DNA of 64,000 bases from Brumimicrobium ulvae (GCF_947504225.1 NZ_CANNGT010000006.1:122382-186381); one strand, 5' to 3'. Shown: positions 28,049 to 38,102, counted from the stretch's first letter. A program made the numbers and translations. Notes: a model not told the origin generated them from the letters alone.

Positions 28049-29244
28049 TTCTTTAATGTCAATAGATAATCTAATATGTTGTTGGCAACTACTTTCTTTG
28101 AAGATAACTCAAATTTAGTGGTTTTATTGTTGAAGTCCAACAGTGTTATTTTATTTGTATCATGTCCAAAGCCTGCGCCTTCATCTTCTAGTGTGTTAAT
28201 TACAATCAAATCAAGGTTTTTCTTTTTCAATTTACCGGCACCGTGTTTTATCGCGTCATTGGTTTCCAAAGCAAATCCTACCAGCCATTGGTGGTCAGCT
28301 TTTGTCTTCCCAATTGTTTGCAAAACATCAGGATTTTTAACCATTTCAATATGCATTTCATCATCCGATTTTTTAATCTTTTGATCGGCAATTTCTTTAG
28401 GTCTATAATCTGAAACTGCTGCTGCAAATATTCCCCCTGAACAATCAGGAAAATGCTTTTGCGCTGCTGCTAGCATTTCTTCGGCAGTTCGTATATCTAT
28501 TCTCGTTAAATTTTGGTGATTAAGTTCACATTGGGTTGGGCCAGTAATTAGGACAACTTCTGCTCCTCTTTCCAAGCAATTTTCTGCCAATGCGAAGCCC
28601 ATTTTTCCACTCGAATGATTCCCAATAAATCGAACAGGATCTATGGCTTCATAAGTAGGTCCGGCAGTAATCAACACTCTTTGTCCTTTCATAGAAAGTT
28701 CATTGACAAAAAAGCGTTCAATTTCCTCAGCAATTGTTTCGGGTTCGGCCATACGTCCTTTTCCAATTAATCCACTAGCTAAGAAGCCATCTTCAGCGGG
28801 AATAACCTTGATTCCATGTTTTTCAATTGCTTTTAGATTTTCATGGGTTGTGAAATGGTCGTACATATCCAAATCCATTGCAGGAGCAACCATAACAGGA
28901 CACTTTGCAGAAAGATAGGTAGCGGTCAATAAATTATCACAAAACCCATTCGCTATTTTAGCCAAAGTATTAGCCGTCAATGGAGCGATAAGCATCAAGT
29001 CTCCCCAAGCTCCTAATTCAACGTGATTTGTCCAAGCACCATTTTCTTTATTCCAAAAGTTAATGTAGGCTGGATTTTGGGACAAAGTAGAGACGGTCAG
29101 CGGCGTAATAAAATCAGAAGAGGCAGGAGTTAAAATACATTTAACTTCTGCCCCTTTACTTTTCAAAATTCTTATAAGGAAAGCAATTTTATATGCTGCA
29201 ATTCCACCAGTAATACCGATAACAATGCGTTTTCCTTTTAACAT
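28045..29244 (-). CDS. coaBC: Bifunctional phosphopantothenoylcysteine decarboxylase/phosphopantothenate-cysteine ligase
   Basis: I chose ATG 29244 (MLKGKRIVIGITG); a longer frame to 29301 would run through the end of the rpoZ-like gene. The 399-residue enzyme makes phosphopantetheine in CoA synthesis. The N-terminal CoaC domain has GITGGIAAYK, the flavin-site PLTANT and PAMDLDMY. The CoaB domain has AGPTYEAIDPVRFIGNHSSGKMG. The rpoZ-like stop is 10 bases upstream. Confidence 0.93.
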   Translation of the reverse strand: MLKGKRIVIGITGGIAAYKIAFLIRILKSKGAEVKCILTPASSDFITPLTVSTLSQNPAYINFWNKENGAWTNHVELGAWGDLMLIAPLTANTLAKIANGFCDNLLTATYLSAKCPVMVAPAMDLDMYDHFTTHENLKAIEKHGIKVIPAEDGFLASGLIGKGRMAEPETIAEEIERFFVNELSMKGQRVLITAGPTYEAIDPVRFIGNHSSGKMGFALAENCLERGAEVVLITGPTQCELNHQNLTRIDIRTAEEMLAAAQKHFPDCSGGIFAAAVSDYRPKEIADQKIKKSDDEMHIEMVKNPDVLQTIGKTKADHQWLVGFALETNDAIKHGAGKLKKKNLDLIVINTLEDEGAGFGHDTNKITLLDFNNKTTKFELSSKKVVANNILDYLLTLKK

Positions 29245-29254
29245 CACCAGTCTA

Positions 29255-29572
29255 CTACTCTTCGATTTGACGAAGGTAAATTTGGTCTCTTTCGTATTCA
29301 TCTATTGCCATAGCAGTTGGCTTAGGCAAACGCTCATAAAAACGTGAAATTTCTATTTGCTCTCTATTTTCAAAAATCTCTTCAAGATTATCTGTAGTAG
29401 ATGCAAATTCTTGTAACTTTTGTGTTAATTCTTCTTTCAAATCAACATTAATTTGATTCGCTCTTTTTGAAAGAATAACAATAGATTCGTAAATATTTCC
29501 TGTTCCTTTTTCTAAATCAACAGTATCACGTGTAATTGTTGTGCGCTCTGCTCTACTATTTTTAAAGCTCAT
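29255..29572 (-). CDS. rpoZ: RNA polymerase omega subunit-like protein
   Basis: The 105-residue protein matches the Bacteroidota Rpb6/omega-like family found between bamD and coaBC. GNIYESIVILSKRANQIN corresponds to the conserved helix that contacts the beta' subunit. It lies 15 bases after bamD. The symbol rests on family and synteny. Confidence 0.82.
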   Translation of the reverse strand: MSFKNSRAERTTITRDTVDLEKGTGNIYESIVILSKRANQINVDLKEELTQKLQEFASTTDNLEEIFENREQIEISRFYERLPKPTAMAIDEYERDQIYLRQIEE

Positions 29573-29587
29573 ATTTATATATTATTA

Positions 29588-30580
29588 TTAACTATTGGTT
29601 AATTCCTTTTCTGCTTTTCTGTGAAAAACCCTTGCTTTCTCAAGCAAAGTCGAATTTGGATACTTTTTGGCAAAGTTATCAAATCTTTTGATTGTTTCCT
29701 CGAGATAATAAACTTTTTTCTGTTCTGAAGATGAGTTTGATAAAGCATATGCTTCTGCGATATCGTTATATTCATATTGTTCTGCAACAAAAATCAGCTC
29801 ATTGGCTAGGTTATCATTATACCTTCTTGTTCTATTGGCGTAACTTTCGTCTTCAAAAAGATAACTGTATTTAGCGTATAATTCCATTGCGTTTTCGATG
29901 CGCTCTTTCTTTTTGCTCAACACACTTTTCATGGCCAAGCTGTAAGCATTCTGAAACTGAATCAAAGCTGCTTCTTCTAAAAACACAGAACGTGGATATT
30001 CATCTAAAAAGGACTTCGACGAAGCTACAGCCGCTCTATTTTGCTCCATTTTATCATACAATTGAACCGCTTCGAATCTTTTCTTTTCCAACTTATAACG
30101 CAACCTGTCCATTGTTCTGTTACAGGAATCAATTAACTCACTTTGCGGATAACGCTGTACAAACATCTGTAAATCATTCAATGCCAATTCTGTTTCCTCT
30201 TGATCTAGAGATGCATTTGGACTATTTTTCACAGAACAAATGGCCGTCATGAACAATGCTTCTTCTGCATTTTCACTTGTTGGATAGCGTATTGCAAACT
30301 GATTAAAATAATATCCCGCCATGTAATAGTCTTTTTCTGCGAAATAAGATTTGGCTATTCTGTAATACGATACTTGTCCTTTATCTGTATTCGGAAAACG
30401 TTGGTAAATCTGTTCATACAAAGTCAAGGCTTTTGTATAACTCCCATTGTCATAAAAGCGATTGGCCTGTAAGAACTTCTCTTCGTAATCATCCCCTTTC
30501 ACCACCTTCTGGAAATCGCTACATGATGTGATCATTAGCAGCAGAAAGGATATGGATAGTATTTGTGTAATAATTTTCAT
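29588..30580 (-). CDS. bamD: BamD-like outer-membrane assembly lipoprotein
   Basis: I chose ATG 30580 (MKIITQILS). The longer start at 30616 would lie upstream of the promoter element at 30586-30593. The 330-residue lipoprotein (lipobox MITSC) has TPR repeats such as YTKALTLYEQIYQRFPNT and YYMAGYYFNQFAIRYPTS. These match BamD, the essential lipoprotein of the outer-membrane protein assembly machine. Confidence 0.9.
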   Translation of the reverse strand: MKIITQILSISFLLLMITSCSDFQKVVKGDDYEEKFLQANRFYDNGSYTKALTLYEQIYQRFPNTDKGQVSYYRIAKSYFAEKDYYMAGYYFNQFAIRYPTSENAEEALFMTAICSVKNSPNASLDQEETELALNDLQMFVQRYPQSELIDSCNRTMDRLRYKLEKKRFEAVQLYDKMEQNRAAVASSKSFLDEYPRSVFLEEAALIQFQNAYSLAMKSVLSKKKERIENAMELYAKYSYLFEDESYANRTRRYNDNLANELIFVAEQYEYNDIAEAYALSNSSSEQKKVYYLEETIKRFDNFAKKYPNSTLLEKARVFHRKAEKELTNS

Positions 30581-30585
30581 CCGTG

Positions 30586-30593
30586 CAAAAGTA
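30586..30593 (-). promoter_or_regulatory. Candidate -7 promoter element for the bamD operon
   Basis: On the - strand this reads TACTTTTG, ending only 5 bases before the chosen ATG. The transcript would start at or next to the start codon. No -33 TTTG at standard distance was found. Confidence 0.5.
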
Positions 30594-31088
30594 TAATTTT
30601 TATGGCTTGAAAGCAATTTTTAAAGAAGATTAACGAAATTATTGAAGAATATTGTGAAAAAGCCAATTTTTGAATGTTTTTACGGTACTTATTCAACCAC
30701 AAAACCTTCTCCTTATAAGTGATCGATTTCAAGACAAATACTTTACAATAGAAAGTTAGCTATTCAAAAACCGGAGCTCTATAAACTAAAAGCACCATAG
30801 GTTCACATGAGAAATATATTAATGATAATCAAAATAGTTGACTAATAGATGTTGAGATTTTTAGAAGCCAACCGAGACACACAAGAATTCATGGATTTAA
30901 CGCTATTCAGGGTTAATAAAGACGGTCATTTACACTTTTGAGTTTTTCTGAACTTCTGATCCTTCACCATTTCATTTCGGCAAAGCGCAGTACCGAGAAA
31001 TCACCTCATACGCTAACAAAATAAAAACACTCATTTTAAAGCGCTTGAACTATCCCTCTAAGAACTACAAAATAGTTAACTTTGTAAC
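30594..31088. other. Divergent intergenic region between bamD and uvrB
   Basis: About 500 bases without a supported gene. It contains the bamD and uvrB promoter elements at its two ends and a 30-codon frame (30849-30941) with no recognisable match. I saw no RNA gene or strong hairpin. Confidence 0.5.
31077..31084 (+). promoter_or_regulatory. Candidate -7 promoter element for uvrB
   Basis: Reads TAACTTTG, ending 4 bases before the uvrB ATG. A TTG lies 29 bases upstream, too far for a standard -33. The uvrB mRNA may be leaderless or nearly so. Confidence 0.45.
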
Positions 31089-33080
31089 ATGGAATTTAAA
31101 CTCGTTTCCCCTTTTGAGCCCATGGGTGATCAACCTCAAGCCATTAAAGAATTAACAGCTGGAGTTGAAAACGATACCCAACATCAAACCTTATTGGGTG
31201 TAACTGGAAGTGGTAAGACCTTCACAGTGGCCAATGTCATCAAAAATGTGAATCGTCCTACCTTGGTACTTTCCCACAACAAAACCCTGGCTGCGCAACT
31301 CTACAATGAATTCAAACAGTTTTTCCCTGAAAATGCGGTGGAATATTTCGTGTCTTATTACGATTATTATCAACCAGAAGCTTATTTACCCATAACAGAC
31401 ACATTTATTGAAAAAGATTTAGCAATTAATGATGAAATTGAAAAGCTACGACTTTCTGCTACTTCTGCCCTACTTTCAGGACGAAGAGATGTGATTGTAG
31501 TATCCTCTGTTTCGTGTATTTATGGTATCGGAAATCCAAATGAATTTGAAAAGAGCATTATTCCGGTAAGTGTGGGAGACGAAATTCTCAGAAATAAATT
31601 CTTATTTAAGTTGGTTGAGAACTTATACTCTCGTGCTGGAGATGAATTTAAAAGAGGAACCTTTCGGGTGACCGGTGATACTGTTGATATTTACCTTGCC
31701 TATGCTGATTACGCACTGCGTATTGAATTTTGGGGTGATGAAATTGAAGGGATTTACACCATTGATCCTGAGAATAACGACAAGTTAAGTGAGTTGACCT
31801 CCATCAATATTTATCCTGCGAATATCTTTGTAAGTTCTCCAGAAACCACAAAAGCAGCCATTGAGTCCATTCAAGATGACATGGTGCTGCAAGTGGAGAA
31901 ATTTAAAGAAGAGGGTAAACACGTAGAAGCAAAACGCTTACTCGAACGGACGGAATATGACCTTGAAATGATTCGAGAATTAGGTTATTGTCAAGGCATT
32001 GAAAATTACTCTCGCTATTTCGATAAGCGTCTCCCTGGTTCTCGACCTTTCTGTTTGTTGGATTATTTTCCTGACGATTTCTTAATGGTGGTAGATGAGA
32101 GTCATGTGACTTTACCACAAATTAGAGCTATGTATGGTGGAGATAGAGCGAGAAAGATCAATTTGGTTGAATATGGATTCCGCTTACAAGCTGCGATGGA
32201 CAATCGACCTTTGAAATTTGAAGAATTCGAATCGATTGTGAATCAAACGATATATGTGAGTGCAACTCCAGCTGACTTTGAGATTGAAAAATCGGATGGT
32301 GTTGTTGTAGAGCAAGTCATTCGTCCTACAGGATTATTGGATCCTGAAATTGATGTTCGACCAAGTTTAAATCAGATTGACGATTTAATCGAAGAAATTC
32401 AAAAAAGAATAGAATTAAAAGAAAGAACACTAGTTACGACACTCACCAAGCGAATGGCAGAGGAATTACAAAAGTACCTTGACCGTATGGGGATTTTATG
32501 TCGCTATATTCACAGTGAAGTTGATACTTTAGAGCGTATTGAGATTCTCCAACAATTACGACAGGGAGACTTTGATGTTTTAATAGGCGTAAATTTACTT
32601 CGTGAAGGTTTGGATTTACCAGAAGTGAGTCTAGTCGCTATTTTGGATGCAGACAAAGAAGGATTCTTGAGAAATGAGCGTTCACTGGTTCAAACGGTTG
32701 GTCGAGCAGCTCGAAATGTGAATGGAATGGTGATTATGTATGCCGATAAAATGACCAAATCCATGGAGCGCACGATTGACGAAACCTATAGAAGAAGAGC
32801 AATTCAAATCGCCTACAACGAGGAGCATGGAATCGTTCCAACAGCATTGAACAAAACCAACGAAAACGCATTCCATTACCGAACGGAAGAAGAAGACAAC
32901 CGAACAATTGCTGCAGATCCAGTTGAGCAATACATGAGCACTTCGGAGTTAGAGAAAAGTTTGAAAAACGCTGAACGTCAAATGAAAAAAGCAGCCAAAG
33001 ACCTTGATTTTATGGAAGCCGCACGGTTAAGAGATGAAATGTATCGCTTGCAGAAATTGGTTGAGGTGAAGAAAGGGTAG
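31089..33080 (+). CDS. uvrB: Excinuclease ABC subunit UvrB
   Basis: The 663-residue DNA-damage helicase of nucleotide excision repair has GVTGSGKTFT (Walker A), the beta-hairpin region SYYDYYQPEAY, DESHVTLPQ (motif II), the motif VI stretch VQTVGRAARN and a C-terminal UVR domain (MKKAAKDLDFMEAARLRDEM) that binds UvrA/UvrC. Length is typical. Confidence 0.97.
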   Translation: MEFKLVSPFEPMGDQPQAIKELTAGVENDTQHQTLLGVTGSGKTFTVANVIKNVNRPTLVLSHNKTLAAQLYNEFKQFFPENAVEYFVSYYDYYQPEAYLPITDTFIEKDLAINDEIEKLRLSATSALLSGRRDVIVVSSVSCIYGIGNPNEFEKSIIPVSVGDEILRNKFLFKLVENLYSRAGDEFKRGTFRVTGDTVDIYLAYADYALRIEFWGDEIEGIYTIDPENNDKLSELTSINIYPANIFVSSPETTKAAIESIQDDMVLQVEKFKEEGKHVEAKRLLERTEYDLEMIRELGYCQGIENYSRYFDKRLPGSRPFCLLDYFPDDFLMVVDESHVTLPQIRAMYGGDRARKINLVEYGFRLQAAMDNRPLKFEEFESIVNQTIYVSATPADFEIEKSDGVVVEQVIRPTGLLDPEIDVRPSLNQIDDLIEEIQKRIELKERTLVTTLTKRMAEELQKYLDRMGILCRYIHSEVDTLERIEILQQLRQGDFDVLIGVNLLREGLDLPEVSLVAILDADKEGFLRNERSLVQTVGRAARNVNGMVIMYADKMTKSMERTIDETYRRRAIQIAYNEEHGIVPTALNKTNENAFHYRTEEEDNRTIAADPVEQYMSTSELEKSLKNAERQMKKAAKDLDFMEAARLRDEMYRLQKLVEVKKG

Positions 33081-33119
33081 GTTCTTTTGAGGTTGAGGAC
33101 TGTGTTTGGAGAACTAAAG

Positions 33120-33151
33120 CCACAAGAAGCTGCGCTAAATCTCGCGGCAGC
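33120..33151 (+). repeat. Dispersed 32-bp repeat, copy 1
   Basis: The core begins CCACAAGAAGCTGCG and ends CTCGCGGCAGC. It matches copies at 62168-62199 and 62843-62874 with one difference. It contains inverted arms GCTGC and GCAGC. Immediately after it begins the headless IS3-type transposase tail. Confidence 0.75.
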
Positions 33152-33409
33152 TTGGGGGATTATAAAAAAATATTAAAGCGTTATTTAAGGAAAAAACTTC
33201 CTGAAACAATAGAAGCTTTGATTTTATGTCTGGAAGAAATTATCAATGATTACAATACGGTTCGTCCTCATGGTTCTCTTTCAGGACTCACTCCCATCGA
33301 ATGTTACACTTCCAAAAATATAGTTCTTGATTTCAAAAATCAAAAGCTAGATGCCAAAAAGGATAGAATTACACAAAACAGAAGAGTGAATTGTGAAGTT
33401 TGTAACTAA
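33152..33409 (+). pseudogene. IS3-type transposase remnant (integrase-core C-terminus)
   Basis: About 85 codons are open, but the start is supplied only by the repeat. The conserved segment is DYNTVRPHGSLSGLTPIECY, the end of the IS3/IS150-type DDE integrase core, in which the catalytic Glu lies upstream in the missing part. The terminal inverted repeats and orfA are not seen. It is a remnant left by deletion. Confidence 0.78.
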
Positions 33410-33546
33410 AAGTTAAATAACAGTCCTTTTTATACTATTGGCTTTATTATTTTCTCTAGAATCTAAAAACTGATTTCTATTTCAGCACCACTAATTTATA
33501 CTTTTTTAAGTATTCTATTAATAGAATTTGAAATCAACTCTATTTT

Positions 33547-33572
33547 AAGACCTTCGTTGTATCGAAGGTCTT
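33547..33572 (+). terminator. Hairpin terminator after the transposase remnant
   Basis: Perfect 10-base arms (AAGACCTTCG and CGAAGGTCTT) with a 6-base loop, followed by a short T run. Confidence 0.6.
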
Positions 33573-33657
33573 TGTATGCTTTTGTCTCGGGAGTAGCGGA
33601 ACAAGATATAATAAACCAACTTTCATTTTTCTAAAAGCTTTGGAGATATTACCTCAA

Positions 33658-34122
33658 TTATTTGTGAATTTTTGGAGCATTATCCGGGTAATAGGTAAGG
33701 TTTTCTAATGAGAGACTTTTAATCCAATCAAATAACTTATCATTTTTAAATAAAAGATTTGAATCGTCATCAAAAGAAAACTGTTTTCTATTATTCATCA
33801 AAAGTAACATTACGATTTTACCATTGCTAAACACCTCTATTACTAATCGTGTATCCATATCCCCTTCTATATAGACCACATCATTAAATTCAATATTAGT
33901 AAATTGCTCCAAAAGCGACAAAGAGTCCTTTATAATACATATATGAACAAAATCACTGTTAAAGTGCTTAACATCATACTCATTTAAATGTATGATTGGG
34001 TCAACAATATTTAAAGGAATATAAGTAATTTTTATACTGTCTAACTTCAAACAAATATCTTGCCCGTAAGTATTATAAGTGGTATAAATAAAAATTAATA
34101 AAATAAACGAAAGTATTTTCAT
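33658..34122 (-). CDS. Secreted small protein, candidate immunity protein for the Rhs toxin
   Basis: The 154-residue protein has a signal peptide ending NTYGQ and no catalytic motif that I recognise. It begins 22 bases after the stop of the Rhs metallopeptidase gene on the same strand, the usual place of an immunity gene. A signal peptide would put it where a toxin acting in the envelope would be met. Function is inferred from position only. Confidence 0.6.
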   Translation of the reverse strand: MKILSFILLIFIYTTYNTYGQDICLKLDSIKITYIPLNIVDPIIHLNEYDVKHFNSDFVHICIIKDSLSLLEQFTNIEFNDVVYIEGDMDTRLVIEVFSNGKIVMLLLMNNRKQFSFDDDSNLLFKNDKLFDWIKSLSLENLTYYPDNAPKIHK

Positions 34123-34144
34123 AAGGCTTGAATATTATACAATA

Positions 34145-36220
34145 TTACCAATGTCTAGTTGACGGTGCTTCATTTGAAGTGCCTCCTGATTCTCCAGTGC
34201 TTGAACTTGATTCCCCTTCCTCAATAGCATCACCTTTTTTTAGATTCCATACTTTATCTTCTTTTCCCCATCTACCGTATGTAATACCAAATCTTGAAGA
34301 AGTACCCCCTATGGTCTTCAAATAATATCCTTCTCTATGATTAGTTCTTTTCCAATTCTTGTCATCAGCAGGTTCTACATTTTCAATAAGCCAATCATCA
34401 GGCTTCCCTGTTTTATCATCATCAGTACCCCTAATGAACATATTAAAATACTTATGCCCTATTTCATGTAATAATATACTTTGGGGGTTTGTTTTTTCCT
34501 CTCCGTCAGGAGAAATTAAACCCGCTCTTGGATTCCAACTAACTTGATCGGGAGGTATTATAAAATCTTCTTTAGAAACGTTGTCTTCAAAAACAACTTC
34601 TCCTGTTTCAATAATAAATGCTGGTCCATTCCAATCTTCATTCTCATTTATTGCTACATGATTATCCTCATCATTAGCAAATTTATCAATAATTCCATAA
34701 GGGTCTTTACCTCTTTTTTCCAGTCTATTAAGTGTTCTAACTGTTTTTCTAACAAATTTATCTTTTGGTAGTTTCAAACCTGAACCGTATTCATATGCTT
34801 TGTTAATAGTTTTTCCATTTTCGTCCTTAGTCGTGTAATAAATGTATATCTTTTCACCGTCTTTATCAATATTAAGTATTGGATTATTCGCCATTGCACT
34901 ATAATCACTAAAAGATGGATATTCCGCAGCAAAAGGATCTAAACTAAACCACCTACCTATTCTTGGATTGTACATTCGTGCGCCAAAATCAATAGAATTG
35001 CCACTACCACTAATCTCGTCATCCATTTCCTGTCCTTGGAACCCATAACGGTATCCTCCCATCACCACATATCCATTTCCACTTCCATTCCCAGTATTCT
35101 CTTCCTGAGTATATCCATTTAAAATAAAATCATCCATTCTAAATGTCCCTGTACTCCCATGTAATCCACCATATAGTTTTAAAACAACGTTCACTGTTCC
35201 TGTTACTCCAGAAACAACGTTTGAAACATTGACAACACCAGTACTTTGTAATGTACTTCCGGAACTTGCGACATATATACTTCCTGTACCAATTTCAATT
35301 CCGTTCACTACTAATTTATAGCTATCATAACCTGTGCTACTGCTTCTATGCGCAAAGCTATAACTTGTGATATCAAATAAATAACCACTATCAACATCTA
35401 AGCTCAATGTTACATATGAGGTGTCTGGACTTGCGTTCTGTATCGCAATAGATTTCCCACTTCCAGCACCTGTACTGTTGTAGTTAGTGAAGTCTCCTGT
35501 AGAACTTGTCCATACAGGATTCGATAAGTTACCATCTAAGGTTGTTGTCGCACCTGTGTATGGGTTTGTTGTAGCTGGTGGTGAATCAAATTCATTTTTA
35601 TATATTTCTGCTATAATTGGTGTTGTTTGTGAAGAAGTATCATTTGATACTGGAGAATACATTTCATTCTGAATTGTTCTTCCATCTAACTGCACTCCAA
35701 ATGGACTATAATCTGAAACCATCGATAATCCAACTTCATAGCTTAATATTGTTGTACTGTCATCACTTATTGGGTAAACAATATCATTGACAACAGCTAA
35801 AACATTTCCTAAATGATTTGAAAGCTCATAATTACGATTTCCAACAACTCCGTAACTAGGTAAGTTTGTCGGTATAAACATATTCACTGTGTCTCTTAAA
35901 CTTCCTAAGCGCGAGCTTCCATAGATATTACGGTCAGATAAATAATATACAACTGCGTTATCAGTTACTTTATGGTCATACATAGAGAGTTGGTTCCCTT
36001 GTGCATCCAAAATGTAGTATGTGCTCCTTTCTAGCATTGCAGTTTGATTGTTGTAGATGTGTTTGGCTATTCGATTTCCCATCGCATCATAATCAAAAAT
36101 AACGTTTTTCTTTTCACTTGCCAAAATTCTACGTATTTCTTTTACTTTTCCGCTCACCGTCCAGATTATTGTATCAATTTCTTCAATACTGTCTTTTTTA
36201 CACCTATAACATACATGCAA
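34145..36220 (-). pseudogene. 5'-truncated Rhs protein with metallopeptidase C-terminus
   Basis: The open frame of 691 codons begins at a TTG three codons after an in-frame stop and enters the protein in mid-repeat (EIDTIIWTVSGKVKEIRRI, YDAMGNRIAKHIYNN). A full-length Rhs protein is usually over 1000 residues, so the N-terminal part is missing. A beta-sandwich-like insert (about 195-375) interrupts the Rhs part. The core end FGARMYNPRIGRWFSLDP is at about 410-430. The C-terminal domain has HEIGH (585-589), an HExxH zinc metallopeptidase motif. The tail is Ser/Gly-rich. It may be a donor of toxin modules rather than a working toxin. Confidence 0.82.
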
Positions 36221-36337
36221 CTTGATTTAAAACAATAAAACAACTATTTTTGCCTAAACATTGGCAATGATGTCTGCCCTAAACCGTCAATTTTGACTGA
36301 TGACTTCTGCGAATTAATTACATTAACTGTAGATTAA

Positions 36338-37546
36338 ATGAAGTCGACATATACACTCTTTTTTAAGTGGCTTTTCGTTACGATAATAGTAGCTTTCCTT
36401 GCGGGAAGTGTTTCTGCCTTGTTTTTAGTTAGCCTGGACTTTGTGACGCAACAAAGAGAATCACATAAGCTATTCGTTTACTTTTTACCGCTGGCTGGAT
36501 TAGCAATTGGGCTAATGTATTATTTCGGTGCAAAGCATGTTGAAGGCGGCAATAATCTATTGATTCAAGAAATGTACAAACCCAAAAAACATATTCATTG
36601 GAAGATTATTCCATTGGTATTTTTTGGGACACTCATTACCCATCTTTTTGGCGGTTCAGCAGGACGAGAAGGAACAGCCGTTCAAATGGGTGGTGCCGTC
36701 GGTGATGCCATGACAAACCTATTCAAATGGACAAAAAACAACAGAAAGCGCTTACTTAGAATGGGCGTCGCAGCTGGATTTGCAGGAGTTTTCGGAACAC
36801 CGTTGGCAGGAGCTGTTTTTGCTTTTGAATTGGCCAAGGATAAATCAATTCATTGGAAAAATGCCTTTTGGTCAATTGTTGCTTCATTTATTGCTCACTA
36901 CTCATGTTTAGCTTGGGGTGTTTCTCATTCGCAATATGCATTAACAAGTTTTCCAGACTTATCATTCCAACTCTTGTTCTACACAGTAATCTCAGGATTA
37001 GCATTTGGAATTGCGTCCTATCTATTTATTCAGTCCAAACATTATTTCACCAAACTCTTCTCATATGTCAAAATTCCATACCTGCGTCCGATGCTTGGAG
37101 GAATGATCATTCTAGGACTGTTCTTATTTTTTGACATCAACCAATATTTAGGACTTGGAGTGCCTGTAATTCAATCCGCATTTTTAACTCCATTGAACAG
37201 CGAAACATTTATGATTAAGCTTTTGCTCACGGCATTAACCTTGGGAGCAGGATTTAAAGGTGGAGAAGCAACTCCCCTATTCTTTATTGGAGCAACCTTA
37301 GGAAATCTTTTGTTTTTATTCATCCCACTGCCCTTAGATTTATTGGCTGGAATGGGATTCATTGCAGTCTTCGGAGCAGCGACAAACACCCCTATCGCAA
37401 GTATAATAATTGGTCTTGAAATGTTTGGTCTTAACGGAATATTATTCTTCGGAATGACTACATACGTAGCTTATCTCGTTTCGGGAAGAACAAGTGTTTA
37501 TAGCTCACAACAAATGCTTTTAAAGAAATATTCTATTTTTCAATAA
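36338..37546 (+). CDS. ClC-family chloride channel/transporter
   Basis: The 402-residue membrane protein has the ClC selectivity motifs: GGSAGREGTAVQMG (GxxGREGP-type) and GVFGTPLAGAVFAFE. About ten to eleven hydrophobic helices are present. The C-terminal part has GAATNTPIASIIIGLEMFG. There is no CBS domain. It probably exchanges chloride or fluoride; the substrate cannot be told here. It is divergently oriented to the Rhs gene. Confidence 0.9.
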   Translation: MKSTYTLFFKWLFVTIIVAFLAGSVSALFLVSLDFVTQQRESHKLFVYFLPLAGLAIGLMYYFGAKHVEGGNNLLIQEMYKPKKHIHWKIIPLVFFGTLITHLFGGSAGREGTAVQMGGAVGDAMTNLFKWTKNNRKRLLRMGVAAGFAGVFGTPLAGAVFAFELAKDKSIHWKNAFWSIVASFIAHYSCLAWGVSHSQYALTSFPDLSFQLLFYTVISGLAFGIASYLFIQSKHYFTKLFSYVKIPYLRPMLGGMIILGLFLFFDINQYLGLGVPVIQSAFLTPLNSETFMIKLLLTALTLGAGFKGGEATPLFFIGATLGNLLFLFIPLPLDLLAGMGFIAVFGAATNTPIASIIIGLEMFGLNGILFFGMTTYVAYLVSGRTSVYSSQQMLLKKYSIFQ

Positions 37547-37779
37547 ATTTGGTTCACACCAAAGGTTGAATAGAGTGTGAAAAAATAGAAAGTAGACATT
37601 AGACATTAAACTTTTTGGCTAACAACTAATATCTATTAACTGATAAGGATTTTATAGCCAAAGCGATATACACTAATCCCGAGTCCTATCGGGTGCTGAG
37701 TTTCAACCCTCTCTGAGACCAATGAAGATGAACTAAAGGAATATTCAATATTTTATACAAAATCACATCACCCTAGAAT
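37547..37779. other. Intergenic stretch between the ClC gene and the small conserved protein
   Basis: AT-rich sequence with one short hairpin (CCCGA/TCGGG near 37680-37692). No gene supported. Confidence 0.5.
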
Positions 37780-37820
37780 AAAAAAAACCACCACTCCTCT
37801 GCTCAAGAGAAATGATGGTT
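37780..37820 (-). terminator. Terminator of the small conserved protein gene
   Basis: Imperfect 13-base arms (37786-37798 and 37808-37820), pairing with G-U steps around a 9-base loop, with an eight-base A run on the + strand giving the T tail on the - strand. It lies 24 bases after the stop. Confidence 0.6.
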
Positions 37821-37844
37821 CAGTACCTAAAAATAAGCTATGGA

Positions 37845-38102
37845 TTATTGCATTTTGTTTAAACGCTTAACCCATTCTTCTTGTGTTTTCTCAACTTTTT
37901 CAACGATTGCTTTAAAGTCTTTCTTTCCTTTTGCTTTCTTAATTTCTGACATTATTTCCTCTTGGAAATCTGCTGCGTCATCGATAAAAGCGTCAGACTC
38001 TTCAGTTTTTGAAGCATTATACAATTGAATACTGTAGCACTCGTCTACTACATCATAAATCATCCCGTTGATGCTTCTTTTTAAATCTCTTACGTTTGCC
38101 AT
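37845..38102 (-). CDS. Small conserved hypothetical protein
   Basis: I chose ATG 38102 (MANVRDLKRSIN); a longer frame to 38141 begins inside the upstream inverted repeat. The 85-residue, charged, helix-rich protein resembles a Bacteroidota family of unknown function with a KRSINGMIYDVVDECY start. It has its own terminator. Confidence 0.72.
   Translation of the reverse strand: MANVRDLKRSINGMIYDVVDECYSIQLYNASKTEESDAFIDDAADFQEEIMSEIKKAKGKKDFKAIVEKVEKTQEEWVKRLNKMQ

Noticed and set aside
30849..30941. 30-codon open frame between bamD and uvrB (MLRFLEANRDTQEFM...)
   Set aside because: No start context, no recognisable family and no promoter; chance frames of this length are common.
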